A DNA stretch of 64,000 nt from Anaerococcus sp. Marseille-P3915 (GCF_900258475.1 NZ_LT984887.1:1124305-1188304), one strand, 5' to 3'. Counted from the first letter of the stretch, positions 1-8,971 are shown. A program made the numbers and translations. Notes: generated by a model not told the origin, from the letters alone.

Positions 1-114
1 AAAGAAGTGACTACAAAAGATTGTCCTTACTGCCAAAGTGAAATTGATATCAAGGCTAGTAGATGTCCACACTGTACATCTAAGCTTGAAAACTATTCAA
101 ACGAATTAGAATAA
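1..114 (+). CDS. C-terminal end of a zinc-ribbon protein, possibly MscL (partial)
   Basis: The window opens inside an open frame of 37 codons that ends with TAA at 112-114; the start lies outside. The tail contains two CPxC-type pairs (CPYC, then CPHC about 13 residues later), a small zinc ribbon, followed by TSKLE and a short acidic end. From memory of the family, tails of this kind occur at the C-terminus of large-conductance mechanosensitive channels (MscL) in Clostridia and relatives, and alone in short membrane proteins. No channel segment is visible here, so MscL is only a suggestion. A terminator hairpin follows at 121-155. Confidence 0.5.
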   Translation, partial: KEVTTKDCPYCQSEIDIKASRCPHCTSKLENYSNELE

Positions 115-120
115 TTTAAA

Positions 121-155
121 AGTCCCGATCTTAGTTTTCTAAGTCGGGACTTTTT
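121..155. terminator. Bidirectional intrinsic terminator
   Basis: A GC-rich stem (AGTCCCGA pairing with TCGGGACT, extended by CTTAG/CTAAG) is followed by TTTTTC on the plus strand and preceded by an A-rich run, so it can end both the left-edge gene and topA, whose stop lies just beyond at 156. Confidence 0.85.
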
Positions 156-2213
156 CTATCTTTTCTTCTCTTTTACATAGTCACAGGCTGAGCATTTTAT
201 CTCGTCTGTCTTTCTATTTTTCTTATGGATTAGGAGATTGCCGCATTCTGGGCATTTTTCACCTGTTGGTGGATCCCATAGGGCGTAGTCACAATCTGGG
301 AAATTATTGCAACCATAAAATCTCTTACCCCTCTTTGATACCTTCTCTATTATCTCTCCATCCTTACATTTTGGACATTTGACTCCAGTTGTTTTTATTA
401 TTGACTTGGTAAAGTCACAATCTGGAAAACCAGTGCATCCAATAAATTTACCATTGCGTCCGTGCTTTATGGCCAAAGGCTTGCCGCATTTTGGACATTT
501 TTCATCAAGGACCTTATCTTTTACCTTATAATCTGTAGTGTCTTTCTTGACATTTTCCATATCCTTGCTGAAATCCTTATAAAAAGCTCCTAGGACATCC
601 TTCCAGAAAACTTCATTTTCTGCTATCTTATCCAATTGACTTTCCATTTCAGCTGTAAATTCTACATTTATTACATCGTCAAAATTTTCTTGGAGGAAGT
701 CATTTACAGTTTTTCCTAACTTTGTAGGATATATTGACCTACCATCTAGCTCGACGTAATTTCTTGACATAATTTGGTTGATTGTTGCTGAATAGGTTGA
801 TGGCCTACCGATTCCAAATTCTTCTAGGGTCTTTACTAACGATGCTTCTGTATATCTTGCAGGTGGATTTGTAAAGTGCTGGTCTTTTTCAATCTTTGTA
901 GCACTTATGACATCCCTTTCATTTAAGTCTGGCAAAATATTTTCATTATCAAGATTTCCTGATAACTTATTAAAACCATCAAAGATTGTAATTTTACCAT
1001 TTGACCTAAAGATTAAACCATTATTATCAAAGCTAATTTGTGTTGAAAGATATTCGTAATCTGCCATCTGGCTTGCTACTACCCTAGACCAGATTAGCTT
1101 ATAGAGCTTATATTGTTGGTCTGATAAATAGGCCTTTAGGCTTATTGGGTCCCTGTAGATGGATGTTGGTCTTATAGCTTCGTGGGCATCTTGGCTGCCC
1201 TTTTTCTTTGCTCCATAGGTCTTACCCTTAGAGGCATACTTTTCTCCATACTTTTCCTTGATATATTTGAGGGATTCGCCTACTATCTCGCTTGAAATCC
1301 TTGTGGCATCTGTTCTCATGTAGGATATTAGACCTACAGTTCCCTCATGGCCAATGTCTATACCCTCGTAGAGCTGTTGGGCTAATTGCATGGTAAATTT
1401 GGTTGAAAAACCAAGCTTATTAGATGCATCTTGTTGGAGAGTTGAAGTTGTGTATGGGGCCTGAGCCTTACGTCTTTTCTTTGTTTTTGTAACATTGACT
1501 ACTTCAAATTTATCCTTGTCAATCTTATTTAAGACCTTATCAGCTCCGGATTCGTTTGAAACTTTCATTTTTTTACTCTTTGATCCATAAAACTCAGATT
1601 CAAAGTCTATATTTTCATATTTATGTTTGGCCTTGATGGTCCAATATTCTTCTGGGATAAATTTATCGATCTCATCTTGCCTATCTACTACTAGCTTGAG
1701 GGCAATGGATTGAACACGACCTGCTGATAGGCCTGCCTTGACTCTCTTCCAAAGGATTGGACTTATTTCATAACCTACTATCCTATCCATGACCCTTCTT
1801 GCCTGTTGGGCATCTACAAGGTTCTTGTCGATTTTCCTTGGGTTTTTGATAGCATTTAGGACGTTATTTTTAGTTATTTCATGAAATTCCACCCTATTTT
1901 TCGCCTCTGGATCTAGACCTAAAAGAAATTGCAAGTGCCAGCTTATGGCCTCACCTTCCCTATCAGGGTCTGTCGCAAGATAAATATTATCAGCATTATC
2001 AGCTTCTTTTTTTAATTCATTAATAGTTTTCGCCCTGCCCCTTACTTTTATGTATTCAGGTTCAAAGTTATTTTCTATATCAACTCCAAATTTAGACTTA
2101 GGCAAATCTCTTAGGTGGCCTACTGTGGCCTTTACCTTATAATTTCTGCCTAGCATTTTTGAAATTGACCTAGCCTTGGTTGGCGACTCAACTATTACTA
2201 GATTTTTTGCCAA
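156..2213 (-). CDS. topA: DNA topoisomerase I (type IA)
   Basis: Relaxes negative supercoils by single-strand passage through a covalent 5'-phosphotyrosine. The 685-residue protein has the full bacterial layout: an N-terminal TOPRIM domain with the catalytic Glu in VIVESP (residue 9) and the metal motif DPDRE (82-86), the nucleophile Tyr298 in LISYMRTD, and three C-terminal Cys4 zinc ribbons between about residues 575 and 680. The ATG is 4 bp after the dprA stop, and it is the distal gene of the rbgA-rnhB-yraN-dprA-topA cluster. The dprA-topA order is standard in Firmicutes. Nothing is missing from the enzyme. Confidence 0.97.
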   Translation of the reverse strand: MAKNLVIVESPTKARSISKMLGRNYKVKATVGHLRDLPKSKFGVDIENNFEPEYIKVRGRAKTINELKKEADNADNIYLATDPDREGEAISWHLQFLLGLDPEAKNRVEFHEITKNNVLNAIKNPRKIDKNLVDAQQARRVMDRIVGYEISPILWKRVKAGLSAGRVQSIALKLVVDRQDEIDKFIPEEYWTIKAKHKYENIDFESEFYGSKSKKMKVSNESGADKVLNKIDKDKFEVVNVTKTKKRRKAQAPYTTSTLQQDASNKLGFSTKFTMQLAQQLYEGIDIGHEGTVGLISYMRTDATRISSEIVGESLKYIKEKYGEKYASKGKTYGAKKKGSQDAHEAIRPTSIYRDPISLKAYLSDQQYKLYKLIWSRVVASQMADYEYLSTQISFDNNGLIFRSNGKITIFDGFNKLSGNLDNENILPDLNERDVISATKIEKDQHFTNPPARYTEASLVKTLEEFGIGRPSTYSATINQIMSRNYVELDGRSIYPTKLGKTVNDFLQENFDDVINVEFTAEMESQLDKIAENEVFWKDVLGAFYKDFSKDMENVKKDTTDYKVKDKVLDEKCPKCGKPLAIKHGRNGKFIGCTGFPDCDFTKSIIKTTGVKCPKCKDGEIIEKVSKRGKRFYGCNNFPDCDYALWDPPTGEKCPECGNLLIHKKNRKTDEIKCSACDYVKEKKR

Positions 2214-2217
2214 ATTC

Positions 2218-3303
2218 TCACTCCTTTATGGTAAATTCGTTATTTCCAATATTTTCGATTATATCTTTAAGCTCCAAACTCGTAAGCAAAAAGTTTATTA
2301 CATCTATTTCTAAATCCAAATTTAATGATAGGTCATCTGGATTTGAGTTTGGGTTATTCTCAATATATCTTACTACAGCCTCTTCATCCTTATCAAGGGC
2401 AGAATAATCTATTTGTCTTTTTGTGGCCTTCCTATCTAAAAGATAATCAAGCTCTTCAAGGATATCATCGGCATTTGTTATAAGTTTTGATCCTTCCTGT
2501 ATTAGCATATTTGTGCCCTTTGAATAAATGGAATTGATATTGCCAGGAACGGCAAAAACTTCCTTGCCTTGTTCTAGGGCACACCTAGTTGTAATCATTG
2601 TTCCTGACTTCTCCTTAGCTTCTATAACAACAGTTGCCAGAGAAATCCCTGATATTATCCTATTTCTCCTCGGAAAATTGTAGGCTAAAGGCTGAGTTCC
2701 TAGGGGAAATTCTGAAAGAATTAAGCCTTCTTCAGCAATTTTTTCGTACAAAAACTTATTGGCCTTGGGGTAAATCTCATCAATCCCACAGCCAATCACC
2801 CCGATTGTCCTGCCTCCCACATCAAGTGTTGCCTTATGGCACATGGCATCTATCCCATAAGCAAGGCCTGATACTGTGGTTAATCCTGCTGCTGACACCT
2901 GACTGGCTAGGTTTTTGCAGGCCCACTTACCATAGTCCGTACACTTTCTAGCACCAACAAAGGCAATAGACTTACTATCATTTTCCTGATCAAGCCTTCC
3001 CTTATAATAAAGGATGGCTGGTCTATCGTCTATATATCTGAGGTTTTCTGGATAGTCATCATCAAGGATTGTAACATAATTTATTCCAAGCCTCTGGATT
3101 TTTTCATAATATTTTTCAAAGGCCTCGAGGTTTTTGTAGTCAAATATCTTTTCATAAAGCTTATCGAATAAATTGGAAAAATATGGCCTATCCTTTTCGA
3201 AAAAATCCTCAAGTAGATTTTCTTCATACAAGTCAAGGATGGTCATATTATTTATGTATATAAAGTTTAAATATAATAAAATTTCTCTCTTATCAAAACG
3301 CAT
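2218..3303 (-). CDS. dprA: DNA processing protein DprA/Smf
   Basis: Loads RecA onto incoming single-stranded DNA during transformation. The 361-residue protein has an N-terminal SAM/HhH-like part (about 1-75), then a Rossmann fold with the family motifs SIAFVGARKCTDYG, TVSGLAYGIDAMCHKAT, GCGIDEIYPKAN and FPRRNRIISG, and a C-terminal winged-helix-like stretch. Its start overlaps the yraN end by 11 bp, indicating translational coupling. A complete dprA fits natural competence, but no other competence gene is visible, and dprA is also common in species never shown to transform. Confidence 0.95.
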   Translation of the reverse strand: MRFDKREILLYLNFIYINNMTILDLYEENLLEDFFEKDRPYFSNLFDKLYEKIFDYKNLEAFEKYYEKIQRLGINYVTILDDDYPENLRYIDDRPAILYYKGRLDQENDSKSIAFVGARKCTDYGKWACKNLASQVSAAGLTTVSGLAYGIDAMCHKATLDVGGRTIGVIGCGIDEIYPKANKFLYEKIAEEGLILSEFPLGTQPLAYNFPRRNRIISGISLATVVIEAKEKSGTMITTRCALEQGKEVFAVPGNINSIYSKGTNMLIQEGSKLITNADDILEELDYLLDRKATKRQIDYSALDKDEEAVVRYIENNPNSNPDDLSLNLDLEIDVINFLLTSLELKDIIENIGNNEFTIKE

Positions 3304-3640
3304 TTTCTATGTAATTTATCTTTCTTGTATCAAGGTAAACTTCGCACACATCATAGCGGCTGATGAAGTCAAACATCTTATTTTCCGCTAAAAAGGCCTG
3401 GCTTGCCTTGATAATTCTCTGTTGCTTATAAAAATCCACAGCCTCTGCTGCATAGGCGAAGTTATCACTCTTTCTAGTCTTAACCTCAACAAAGGCAAGG
3501 GTTTGGTCCTTGAAGGCAATTATATCAATTTCCCCAAAGGTCTTGGAAAAATTCCTAGCAAGTATCCTATAGCCATTTTCTAGCAAATATTTTTCAGTGA
3601 GATTTTCTCCAAAATCTCCAATATTTCTCTTAAGTGTCAT
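3293..3640 (-). CDS. yraN: YraN/UPF0102 family nuclease-like protein
   Basis: A short 115-residue protein with the restriction-endonuclease-like fold of UPF0102: G-x-x-GE-x-L-T-E-KYL near the N-terminus, then FGEIDIIAFKDQTLAFVEVKTRK, where the E-I-D and E-V-K residues match the PD-(D/E)xK metal site. The family's substrate is not firmly established. The ATG overlaps the rnhB stop in an ATGA arrangement, and its stop lies inside dprA. The rnhB-yraN-dprA order is conserved widely, which suggests a DNA or RNA processing role. Confidence 0.9.
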   Translation of the reverse strand: MTLKRNIGDFGENLTEKYLLENGYRILARNFSKTFGEIDIIAFKDQTLAFVEVKTRKSDNFAYAAEAVDFYKQQRIIKASQAFLAENKMFDFISRYDVCEVYLDTRKINYIENAF

Positions 3641-4260
3641 ATGAAAGATAGCTGCCTTTCGTGAAATTTCCTAAGGAAGGTCTGCCTATGGATGGGTGTT
3701 TCTCCAAGCCTTTCAAGGCCTTCATAGTGGGCCTTTGTCCCGTAGCCAAAATTTGTCTCAAAATGGTAGCCCGGATAAATTTTTGCAAAATTAATCATGA
3801 TATCATCCCTTCTTATCTTGGCTAAAATTGAGGCACAGGAGATGGCATATTCGTTAAGATCTCCCTTTACAATGTTTAATTGGGGAATAGGGGTATTAAT
3901 CCTTTCAGCATCGATTAAGACTATATCTGGGACAATTTCAAGGCCATTTAGAGCATCTTCCATGGCCCTATGGGTTGCTTCCTTTATATTAAGCTGGTCA
4001 ATCTTATGATTATTGGCATAGCCATAGGAATATGCTAGACAGTCTTTGAGGATTTTCTCCTTTAAATCTAGCATTTTCTTGCGGCTTAGCTTTTTAGAAT
4101 CGGTGACCCCCTCTATGTGAGAATCCTTTTTCATAATCACAGCACAGGTCACAACTGGCCCTGCCAAAGGCCCCCTGCCCACCTCATCTATACCTGCTAG
4201 GTAGTCATATTTTTCATATATTTCTTTTTTTATGTCATCATTGTATTCTGAATATTTCAT
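3637..4260 (-). CDS. rnhB: Ribonuclease HII
   Basis: Cleaves the RNA strand of RNA-DNA hybrids and incises at single ribonucleotides in DNA. The 207-residue protein carries the type 2 signature LAGIDEVGRGPLAGPVV with the first catalytic Asp and Glu, DSKKLSRKK, then the later acidic residues in IVLIDAE and ASILAKIRRDD. The start and stop overlap rbgA and yraN by 4 bp each, the tight spacing of a single operon. Length and motifs are normal for the family. Confidence 0.96.
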   Translation of the reverse strand: MKYSEYNDDIKKEIYEKYDYLAGIDEVGRGPLAGPVVTCAVIMKKDSHIEGVTDSKKLSRKKMLDLKEKILKDCLAYSYGYANNHKIDQLNIKEATHRAMEDALNGLEIVPDIVLIDAERINTPIPQLNIVKGDLNEYAISCASILAKIRRDDIMINFAKIYPGYHFETNFGYGTKAHYEGLERLGETPIHRQTFLRKFHERQLSFI

Positions 4261-5099
4261 ATCTTCTCAAGGGTAATTCTTCCAAGCTTGCCAGTTCTAA
4301 AGTCATTTAGGATAATTGTCGCAGTCCTTGTATAGTCGAAATCTCCACCAGCTATGAGGGCCCCACGCTTTTTAGCTATTGCTTCATATATTTCAATGGC
4401 CTTGGCATTTGGATCTATCCCATACCTTTCTACAAGATTTTCTGGATATAAGTTCTTCATCTCATCTAGGAAATATAGGGTCAAGTCTTCTATATTTAGG
4501 ATTTCATCCTTAATAGCATTAGTAAAAGATAAGTGAAGACCTGTCCTATCGTCAAATTTTGGCCACAAAACCCCAGGAGTATCTAAAAGCTGGATATTAG
4601 CATCAGTCCTTATCCATTGCTTAGTTTGAGTAACACCTGGACGGTTGCCAACCCTTGCCCCCTTTTTCTTTGATACATTATTAATAAAGGTAGACTTGCC
4701 AGAGTTTGGAATCCCAACAATCATCATCCTAATTAGGGGATTGTCAATGTTTTTTTCCTTATGTTTGTCAAACTTATCCTTCAAGACCACTCTTGCATGG
4801 TCATAAATTCTCTTAGTATTGATTTTCTCCTTAGAATTAAGCAAGATAGCCTCAATCCCCTCATCATGAAAATGCCTAATCCACTTTTGATTTTCAACAG
4901 GGTCTGCCAAATCAGCCTTATTCATAATCATAAGTCTAGGCTTGGTCCCAAGTATATCATCAAACATAGGATTTCTAGAAGATTCAGGAATCCTCGCATC
5001 AATTATTTCAAGAACTATATCGACAAGCTTCAGATTTTTCTCTATTTCTTCCTTGGTCTTTTTCATATGACCAGGAAACCAATTTATATTAAGTGCCAT
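4257..5099 (-). CDS. rbgA: Ribosome biogenesis GTPase A (YlqF/RbgA)
   Basis: A GTPase needed for late assembly of the 50S subunit. The 280-residue protein shows the circularly permuted motif order of this family: the G4 motif NKADL (about residue 60) comes before G1 GIPNSGKST (about 130) and G3 DTPGVLWP (about 175), and a C-terminal ANTAR-like RNA-binding part closes it. The N-terminus NWFPGHMKKT is characteristic. It is first in the rbgA-rnhB-yraN-dprA-topA cluster, with a GGAG ribosome site ahead of the ATG. Confidence 0.95.
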   Translation of the reverse strand: MALNINWFPGHMKKTKEEIEKNLKLVDIVLEIIDARIPESSRNPMFDDILGTKPRLMIMNKADLADPVENQKWIRHFHDEGIEAILLNSKEKINTKRIYDHARVVLKDKFDKHKEKNIDNPLIRMMIVGIPNSGKSTFINNVSKKKGARVGNRPGVTQTKQWIRTDANIQLLDTPGVLWPKFDDRTGLHLSFTNAIKDEILNIEDLTLYFLDEMKNLYPENLVERYGIDPNAKAIEIYEAIAKKRGALIAGGDFDYTRTATIILNDFRTGKLGRITLEKI

Positions 5100-5206
5100 A
5101 TCTATCTCCTAACTACTACCTTCTATTATACATAAGTATTGTAAAATTGCATTTTATCTATTTATAAGTCTATAAATATTATATCAAAAATGTATAAATA
5201 AAAAAA

Positions 5207-5246
5207 TACCACAGTTTTAAAGTAAAATTCTTACTTAACTGTGGTA
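5207..5246 (-). terminator. Terminator after the ABC transporter gene
   Basis: A 10-bp inverted repeat (TACCACAGTT with AACTGTGGTA) brackets a 20-nt loop. On the minus strand it is followed by a run of T residues and begins 5 bp past the stop of the transporter gene. Confidence 0.8.
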
Positions 5247-5251
5247 ATTTC

Positions 5252-6876
5252 TTATATTTTATTTACAGACTTTTCTATAGTTTTTTTATCCTTAATTTCA
5301 ATAATCTTATCGTAATACTTGCTATAGTCAATATCCCTCCTATGGGAAATTGATATTAGGGTCTTATCTAGCCTTGCAAAAATTTCTTCAATCTCACTTG
5401 CCATTTTTAGGTCAAGGGCAGATGTTGCTTCATCTATCAAGATGATTGGGCTATCCTTATAGAGGGCCCTGGCTATTTCAATTCTTTGCATTTCCCCACC
5501 AGAAAGGTTTGACCCTGCATCTTTTATAATTGTCATGTAGCCTTTTTCAAGATTATTTATAAGAGGCTCAAGTCCTGACTTCTTGATGGCTTGATTAAGC
5601 TTGTCACGGTCAATCTCATCTTCATTTTCAAAAAGGACAATATTGGCTAGGATAGTATCCCTAAATATCATTGGTTTTTGAGCTACAATAGAGATTTTCT
5701 CGTATATTTCCTCACGACTTAGGTTCATTATATTATTATCCATAATGAAAATATCTCCAGAATTTTGGCTGAGTTCCTTGGTAATAAGTTTAAAAATTGT
5801 AGACTTACCAGTCCCGCTTGCTCCGCTTATGATTAGGTGGTCATTCTTATTTATCCTAAAGGAAGCCCCTGATAAAATCTCTTTGGCCCCATAGGAAAAG
5901 TCAACTTTTGAAAATAATATGTCTGACTTTTCTTCAAAAATTTCTTTATTCTGACCTTGCTCACCTTCAAATTTATCTTCCCTATAAGAATAATCTTCCA
6001 AAATCCTTTCCCTAATTTTCTTAGTTGAAATTATATTGCCATAGCTATCTGCAATCTCTTGCATAGGCCAGATTATAATATTCATAAGGCTTAAGAGAAC
6101 CGGAAAATAAAAGGCTTCTATCTTGCCCCAATAGACAAAAAGGGCTGATAAGAGCATTAAAAATGTCTGCAATATCATGGAAGAGATATTTATTAATGAT
6201 ATCCTAGAAGAATTTAAAAATAAGGATTTCTCGTGGATTTTCTCATTTTCTTTAGTCCTTTGGTCAAATTTCCTAAGAAAATGGCCCGTCTTGTTGAATC
6301 TAAAAAGAGTTCCATAGCCATAAAATGAATCATTTAATATCTCATTATAGGAATTAAGGGACTTCATATACTTCTCATTCTCATTTGATGATATAGAGGA
6401 AATATACTTAGATATAAGCATGATTAAGATACCAAAGGCAAAGATAATCAGGGTTATTTCAATATTAATAGTAAAACCATAGGCCAGGCACAAAAATAGA
6501 AGGACTATATTTGAAATAATCCAATCAACAGAAAAGAGATAATTATCCTCTATAAATTTCAAGTCGTTGTTAAATAAAGATATGTAAGATGCCTTATCCT
6601 TGCTTTCAAAATAAAGGGGATCTCTTCTTAGGATATTTTCCATCAAGTCCCTCTTTACCCTCACATTCCACAAATAAGAAATCCTAGCCTTCATCCTAGA
6701 CCTTGATAGTCTCAAGGTAAAGAAAACAAGGGCCCAAAGAATAAAAAATATCAGAGTAGATTTAATCAAGGTTCCATCCTTATAGGAAACAATCCTAGAA
6801 AATCTCTCAATCAACCTAGTCATGAAATATTGCTCAAGATTGCTAGCTAGAGAAAGAATTATAAAACCAAGGAAAT
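5252..6876 (-). pseudogene. ABC exporter (membrane plus ATPase), 5' end cut off by an IS
   Basis: This is the main part of a one-piece ABC exporter half-transporter: membrane segments from about 6860 down to 6000, then a nucleotide-binding domain with Walker A GASGTGKST, signature LSGGEMQR, Walker B IILIDEAT and the H-loop SISHR. The reading frame runs on upstream into an IS3-family element (6881-8351), where it would encode antisense transposase sequence, so residues before HFLGFIILSLASN are not native. The missing first 19-20 codons lie on the far side at 8356-8412. The first ATG inside the native part falls after the first membrane helix. A shortened product could still be made, but the gene is most simply read as disrupted. 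The substrate cannot be told. Confidence 0.85.
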
Positions 6877-6920
6877 GACCTGAACCCCAAAATCCGGAAT
6901 ACGGATGGAGGGGTTTTTGT

Positions 6921-7460
6921 ATGCCAAAATATACAAAAGAATTTAAAATCAAACTAGTAACGGAATATTTATCAGGGGAATCTGGAGGCAGTCCGATGGT
7001 TGCTAAAAAATATGATATACCCGAAGGTACATTACAAAACTGGATAATCAAATATCAATCAGGTGGATTTGATAACTTATCAAAAAAGCAAAATAAAGAT
7101 AAATTCACTAGTGAATTTAAGCTATCTGTAATACAATATAGGCAAATCAATAATATCTCATTCAGACAAACCGCAGAGCACTTTAATATAAGCAATAAAT
7201 CAATAATATGTAATCGGGAGAGAGCATATAGACAGCGTGGTTTATCTGGACTAGAGGATAACAGAGGAAGGCCTAGAAAAAATATGACCAAATTAAATAA
7301 AAAGTCTAAACTTAATACTCCAATAAATGAAACTGAAAGAGAAGAATTAATAAGATTAAGAGAAGAAAATAGACTTCTCAAAATGAAGATAATATACGAA
7401 AAAAAGCTACAAGCCTTGCTCCTGGAAGAGGAAGCAGAAGCAAGGAAAAAACAAAAATAA
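6921..7460 (+). CDS. IS150-type transposase OrfA
   Basis: A 179-residue DNA-binding subunit with two helix-turn-helix blocks (about residues 1-55 and 60-115, the first around VAKKYDIPEGTLQNWI) and a C-terminal coiled coil (about 138-172, REELIRLREENRLLK) typical of IS150-group OrfA. It binds the terminal repeats and regulates or joins the transposase. The frame ends just after a run of six A residues followed by C (7446-7452), the likely slippage site where a -1 shift joins it to OrfB. The ATG lies 40 bp inside the left IS end. Confidence 0.9.
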   Translation: MPKYTKEFKIKLVTEYLSGESGGSPMVAKKYDIPEGTLQNWIIKYQSGGFDNLSKKQNKDKFTSEFKLSVIQYRQINNISFRQTAEHFNISNKSIICNRERAYRQRGLSGLEDNRGRPRKNMTKLNKKSKLNTPINETEREELIRLREENRLLKMKIIYEKKLQALLLEEEAEARKKQK

Positions 7461-7522
7461 TCCTCAAGTTACAAAAAGAATATCCTAAAAGCAAGATAAG
7501 TGAATGGTTAGAAATAGCTGAA

Positions 7523-8317
7523 TTGCCAAAATCATCATACTATGAATGGAAGATGAAATTAGCTAAACCAATAGATAAAGATAAAGAAATTAGAAAAGAA
7601 ATAACAACCATAGTAGAAGCATCAAAAGGTAGATATGGCTATAGAAGAGTAACTATGGTATTAAAAAATAAAGGCTTTAATATTAATCATAAAAAAGTCT
7701 TAAGAATAATGAGAGAAGAATCCTTGCTATGCTCTAAATTTAAAACTAGATCAAGAAAATACTCATCATACAAGGGACAAATAGGTAAAGTAGCAGATAA
7801 TGTTGTAAAAAGACAGTTTAAAGCTACTAAACCAAATCAATTATGGCTAACAGATGTAACAGAATTTAGAATTAAAGGACAAGAAAAGAAACTATACTTA
7901 TCACCAATATTAGACCTATACAACAGTGAAATAATCAGCTATACACTAAGTAATCACCCAACAATAGAATTAACTAATACAATGCTAGAAAAAGCATTAG
8001 AAGAAAATAAGGACATTAAAGATTTAACTATACACTCAGACCAAGGATTTCATTACCAACATAGTACTTGGACTAAAAAACTAGAAAAGATGGATATAAG
8101 GCAAAGTATGTCAAGAAAAGGGAATTGTCTAGACAATTCTCCAATGGAGAACTTCTTTGGAATATTGAAACAGGAAATGTATTATGGAGAAGATTTTAAA
8201 AGTTATGATCATTTAAGAAATGAGATTGAAAAATATATAAAATGGTACAATGAGGATAGGATTAAAACAAAATTAAACGGAATGTCCCCTGTTATGTACA
8301 GATTACATTCCGCTTAA
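7523..8317 (+). CDS. IS150-type transposase OrfB (DDE catalytic domain)
   Basis: The catalytic part of the IS3-family transposase, with the retroviral-integrase-like fold. Counting from the TTG at 7523, the DDE residues are Asp111 (LTDVTEF), Asp173 (HSDQGFH) and Glu209 (NSPMENFFG). The N-terminal HTH_21 region includes KGRYGYRRV. The frame is -1 relative to OrfA and stays open upstream to about 7445, with sensible family sequence (LKLQKEYPKSKISEWLEIAE). So in practice it is made as an OrfAB fusion by programmed frameshifting, and 7523 is not a true start. Confidence 0.9.
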   Translation: MPKSSYYEWKMKLAKPIDKDKEIRKEITTIVEASKGRYGYRRVTMVLKNKGFNINHKKVLRIMREESLLCSKFKTRSRKYSSYKGQIGKVADNVVKRQFKATKPNQLWLTDVTEFRIKGQEKKLYLSPILDLYNSEIISYTLSNHPTIELTNTMLEKALEENKDIKDLTIHSDQGFHYQHSTWTKKLEKMDIRQSMSRKGNCLDNSPMENFFGILKQEMYYGEDFKSYDHLRNEIEKYIKWYNEDRIKTKLNGMSPVMYRLHSA

Positions 8318-8355
8318 AATATTATTAAATTATTCCGTGTTTACGGGTTCAGGTC

Positions 8356-8412
8356 AAAAACCCAGTTCAGCCTAATAAATTTAAAATTCTCTTTTTGATA
8401 ATTCTCCTTCAT
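8356..8412 (-). pseudogene. Detached 5' fragment of the IS-split ABC exporter
   Basis: On the minus strand an ATG at 8412 opens MKENYQKENFKFIRLNWVF, which runs straight into the right end of the IS. Counting four target bases (GACC or GGTC), this frame joins in phase with the native HFLGFIILSLASN sequence on the other side at 6876. It is therefore the true N-terminus of the transporter, a short cytoplasmic lead-in before membrane helix 1. An AGGT ribosome site precedes it, and a promoter lies at 8452-8481. Confidence 0.8.
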
Positions 8413-8451
8413 ATAAACCTACTTTCTAAATTCTAATCTTATATTATTTCT

Positions 8452-8481
8452 ATAATACATCATAACATATAATATTGTCAA
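8452..8481 (-). promoter_or_regulatory. Sigma-A promoter of the disrupted ABC gene
   Basis: On the minus strand TTGACA (8476-8481) is followed after 18 bp by TATTAT (8452-8457), 40 bp upstream of the original ATG at 8412. Confidence 0.65.
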
Positions 8482-8570
8482 AAAAATATTTTATTGTAAG
8501 TTTATTTATTATTATTTAAAATTTGCACTAAAGTTATTATCTAAGTTAAAAAACTATTTAAAAGAAATAC

Positions 8571-8604
8571 GGCACCACTAAATATTTAAATATTTAGCAG
8601 TGCC
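8571..8604 (-). terminator. Terminator after the small membrane gene
   Basis: An almost continuous inverted repeat with arms GGCAC...CTAAATATT and AATATTTAG...GTGCC, 20 bp past the stop at 8624 and followed on the minus strand by a T-rich tail. Confidence 0.7.
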
Positions 8605-8623
8605 TTCATATTAGCTTAATTAT

Positions 8624-8818
8624 TTATTTTTCTGCCTTACAAGACTTTATGGTCCACACAGTATTTAAGATAAGAAGTACAAACATTGCAAGTAGACAAA
8701 TATATATAAATGCAAGACTATTCATATGATAATCTGTATTTATATACTCTGCTAATCTTGAAGTATTTTCGATTGCTAACATCTTGAAAAAACTAAATAT
8801 AGAAACAATTGTCAACAA
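8624..8818 (-). CDS. Small hypothetical membrane protein
   Basis: No family recognised. The frame is 64 codons from a TTG at 8818, or 52 from the first ATG at 8782; neither has a good Shine-Dalgarno sequence. The C-terminal half holds one strong membrane helix (SLAFIYICLLAMFVLLILN) followed by a positively charged end (KSCKAEK), so a single-pass protein with a short tail is predicted. A good terminator just downstream supports transcription. It could also be the remnant of a longer membrane protein. Confidence 0.4.
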   Translation of the reverse strand: MLTIVSIFSFFKMLAIENTSRLAEYINTDYHMNSLAFIYICLLAMFVLLILNTVWTIKSCKAEK

Positions 8819-8930
8819 AGAATTAATTATATATTTTTTTCTAATTAGTCAAATCTTTTCTTTAATTCATAATTAAGCTGCTTTCAATTATATTCTATCA
8901 AAAATAAAATCACATACCAAAATTTTCACT

Positions 8931-8970
8931 AAAAAAGGACCTTCACATAATCTGCAAAAGTCCCCTTTTT
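8931..8970 (-). terminator. Terminator of the ribosomal/SRP operon
   Basis: AAAAAGGAC and GTCCCCTTTTT-type arms flank a loop immediately after the rplS stop. On the minus strand the structure ends in a T-run. Confidence 0.75.
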
Positions 8971-8971
8971 A

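Larger units (their letters stand above)
6881..8351 (+). mobile_element. IS3-family (IS150-like) insertion sequence
   Basis: A 1471-bp element with imperfect terminal inverted repeats (left TGAACCCCAAAATCCGGAAT; right end, read inward, TGAACCCGTAAACACGGAAT). It has two frames, orfA 6921-7460 and orfB in the -1 frame to 8317, the usual IS3 design for a frameshifted OrfAB transposase. The bases just outside the ends are GACC on the left and GGTC on the right: inverted rather than direct, so no clean target duplication. A hairpin with arms ACCCC/GGGGT and ATCCG/CGGAT followed by TTTTT lies inside the left end and may block read-through transcription. Both frames look intact. Confidence 0.93.

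Noticed and set aside
2634..2951. 105-codon plus-strand frame within dprA
   Set aside because: Lies wholly within the Rossmann part of dprA; no start signal.
5252..7051. The 599-codon ABC frame taken as an intact gene
   Set aside because: Its first 57 or so codons are antisense to the IS orfA or IS end; the native start lies beyond the IS.
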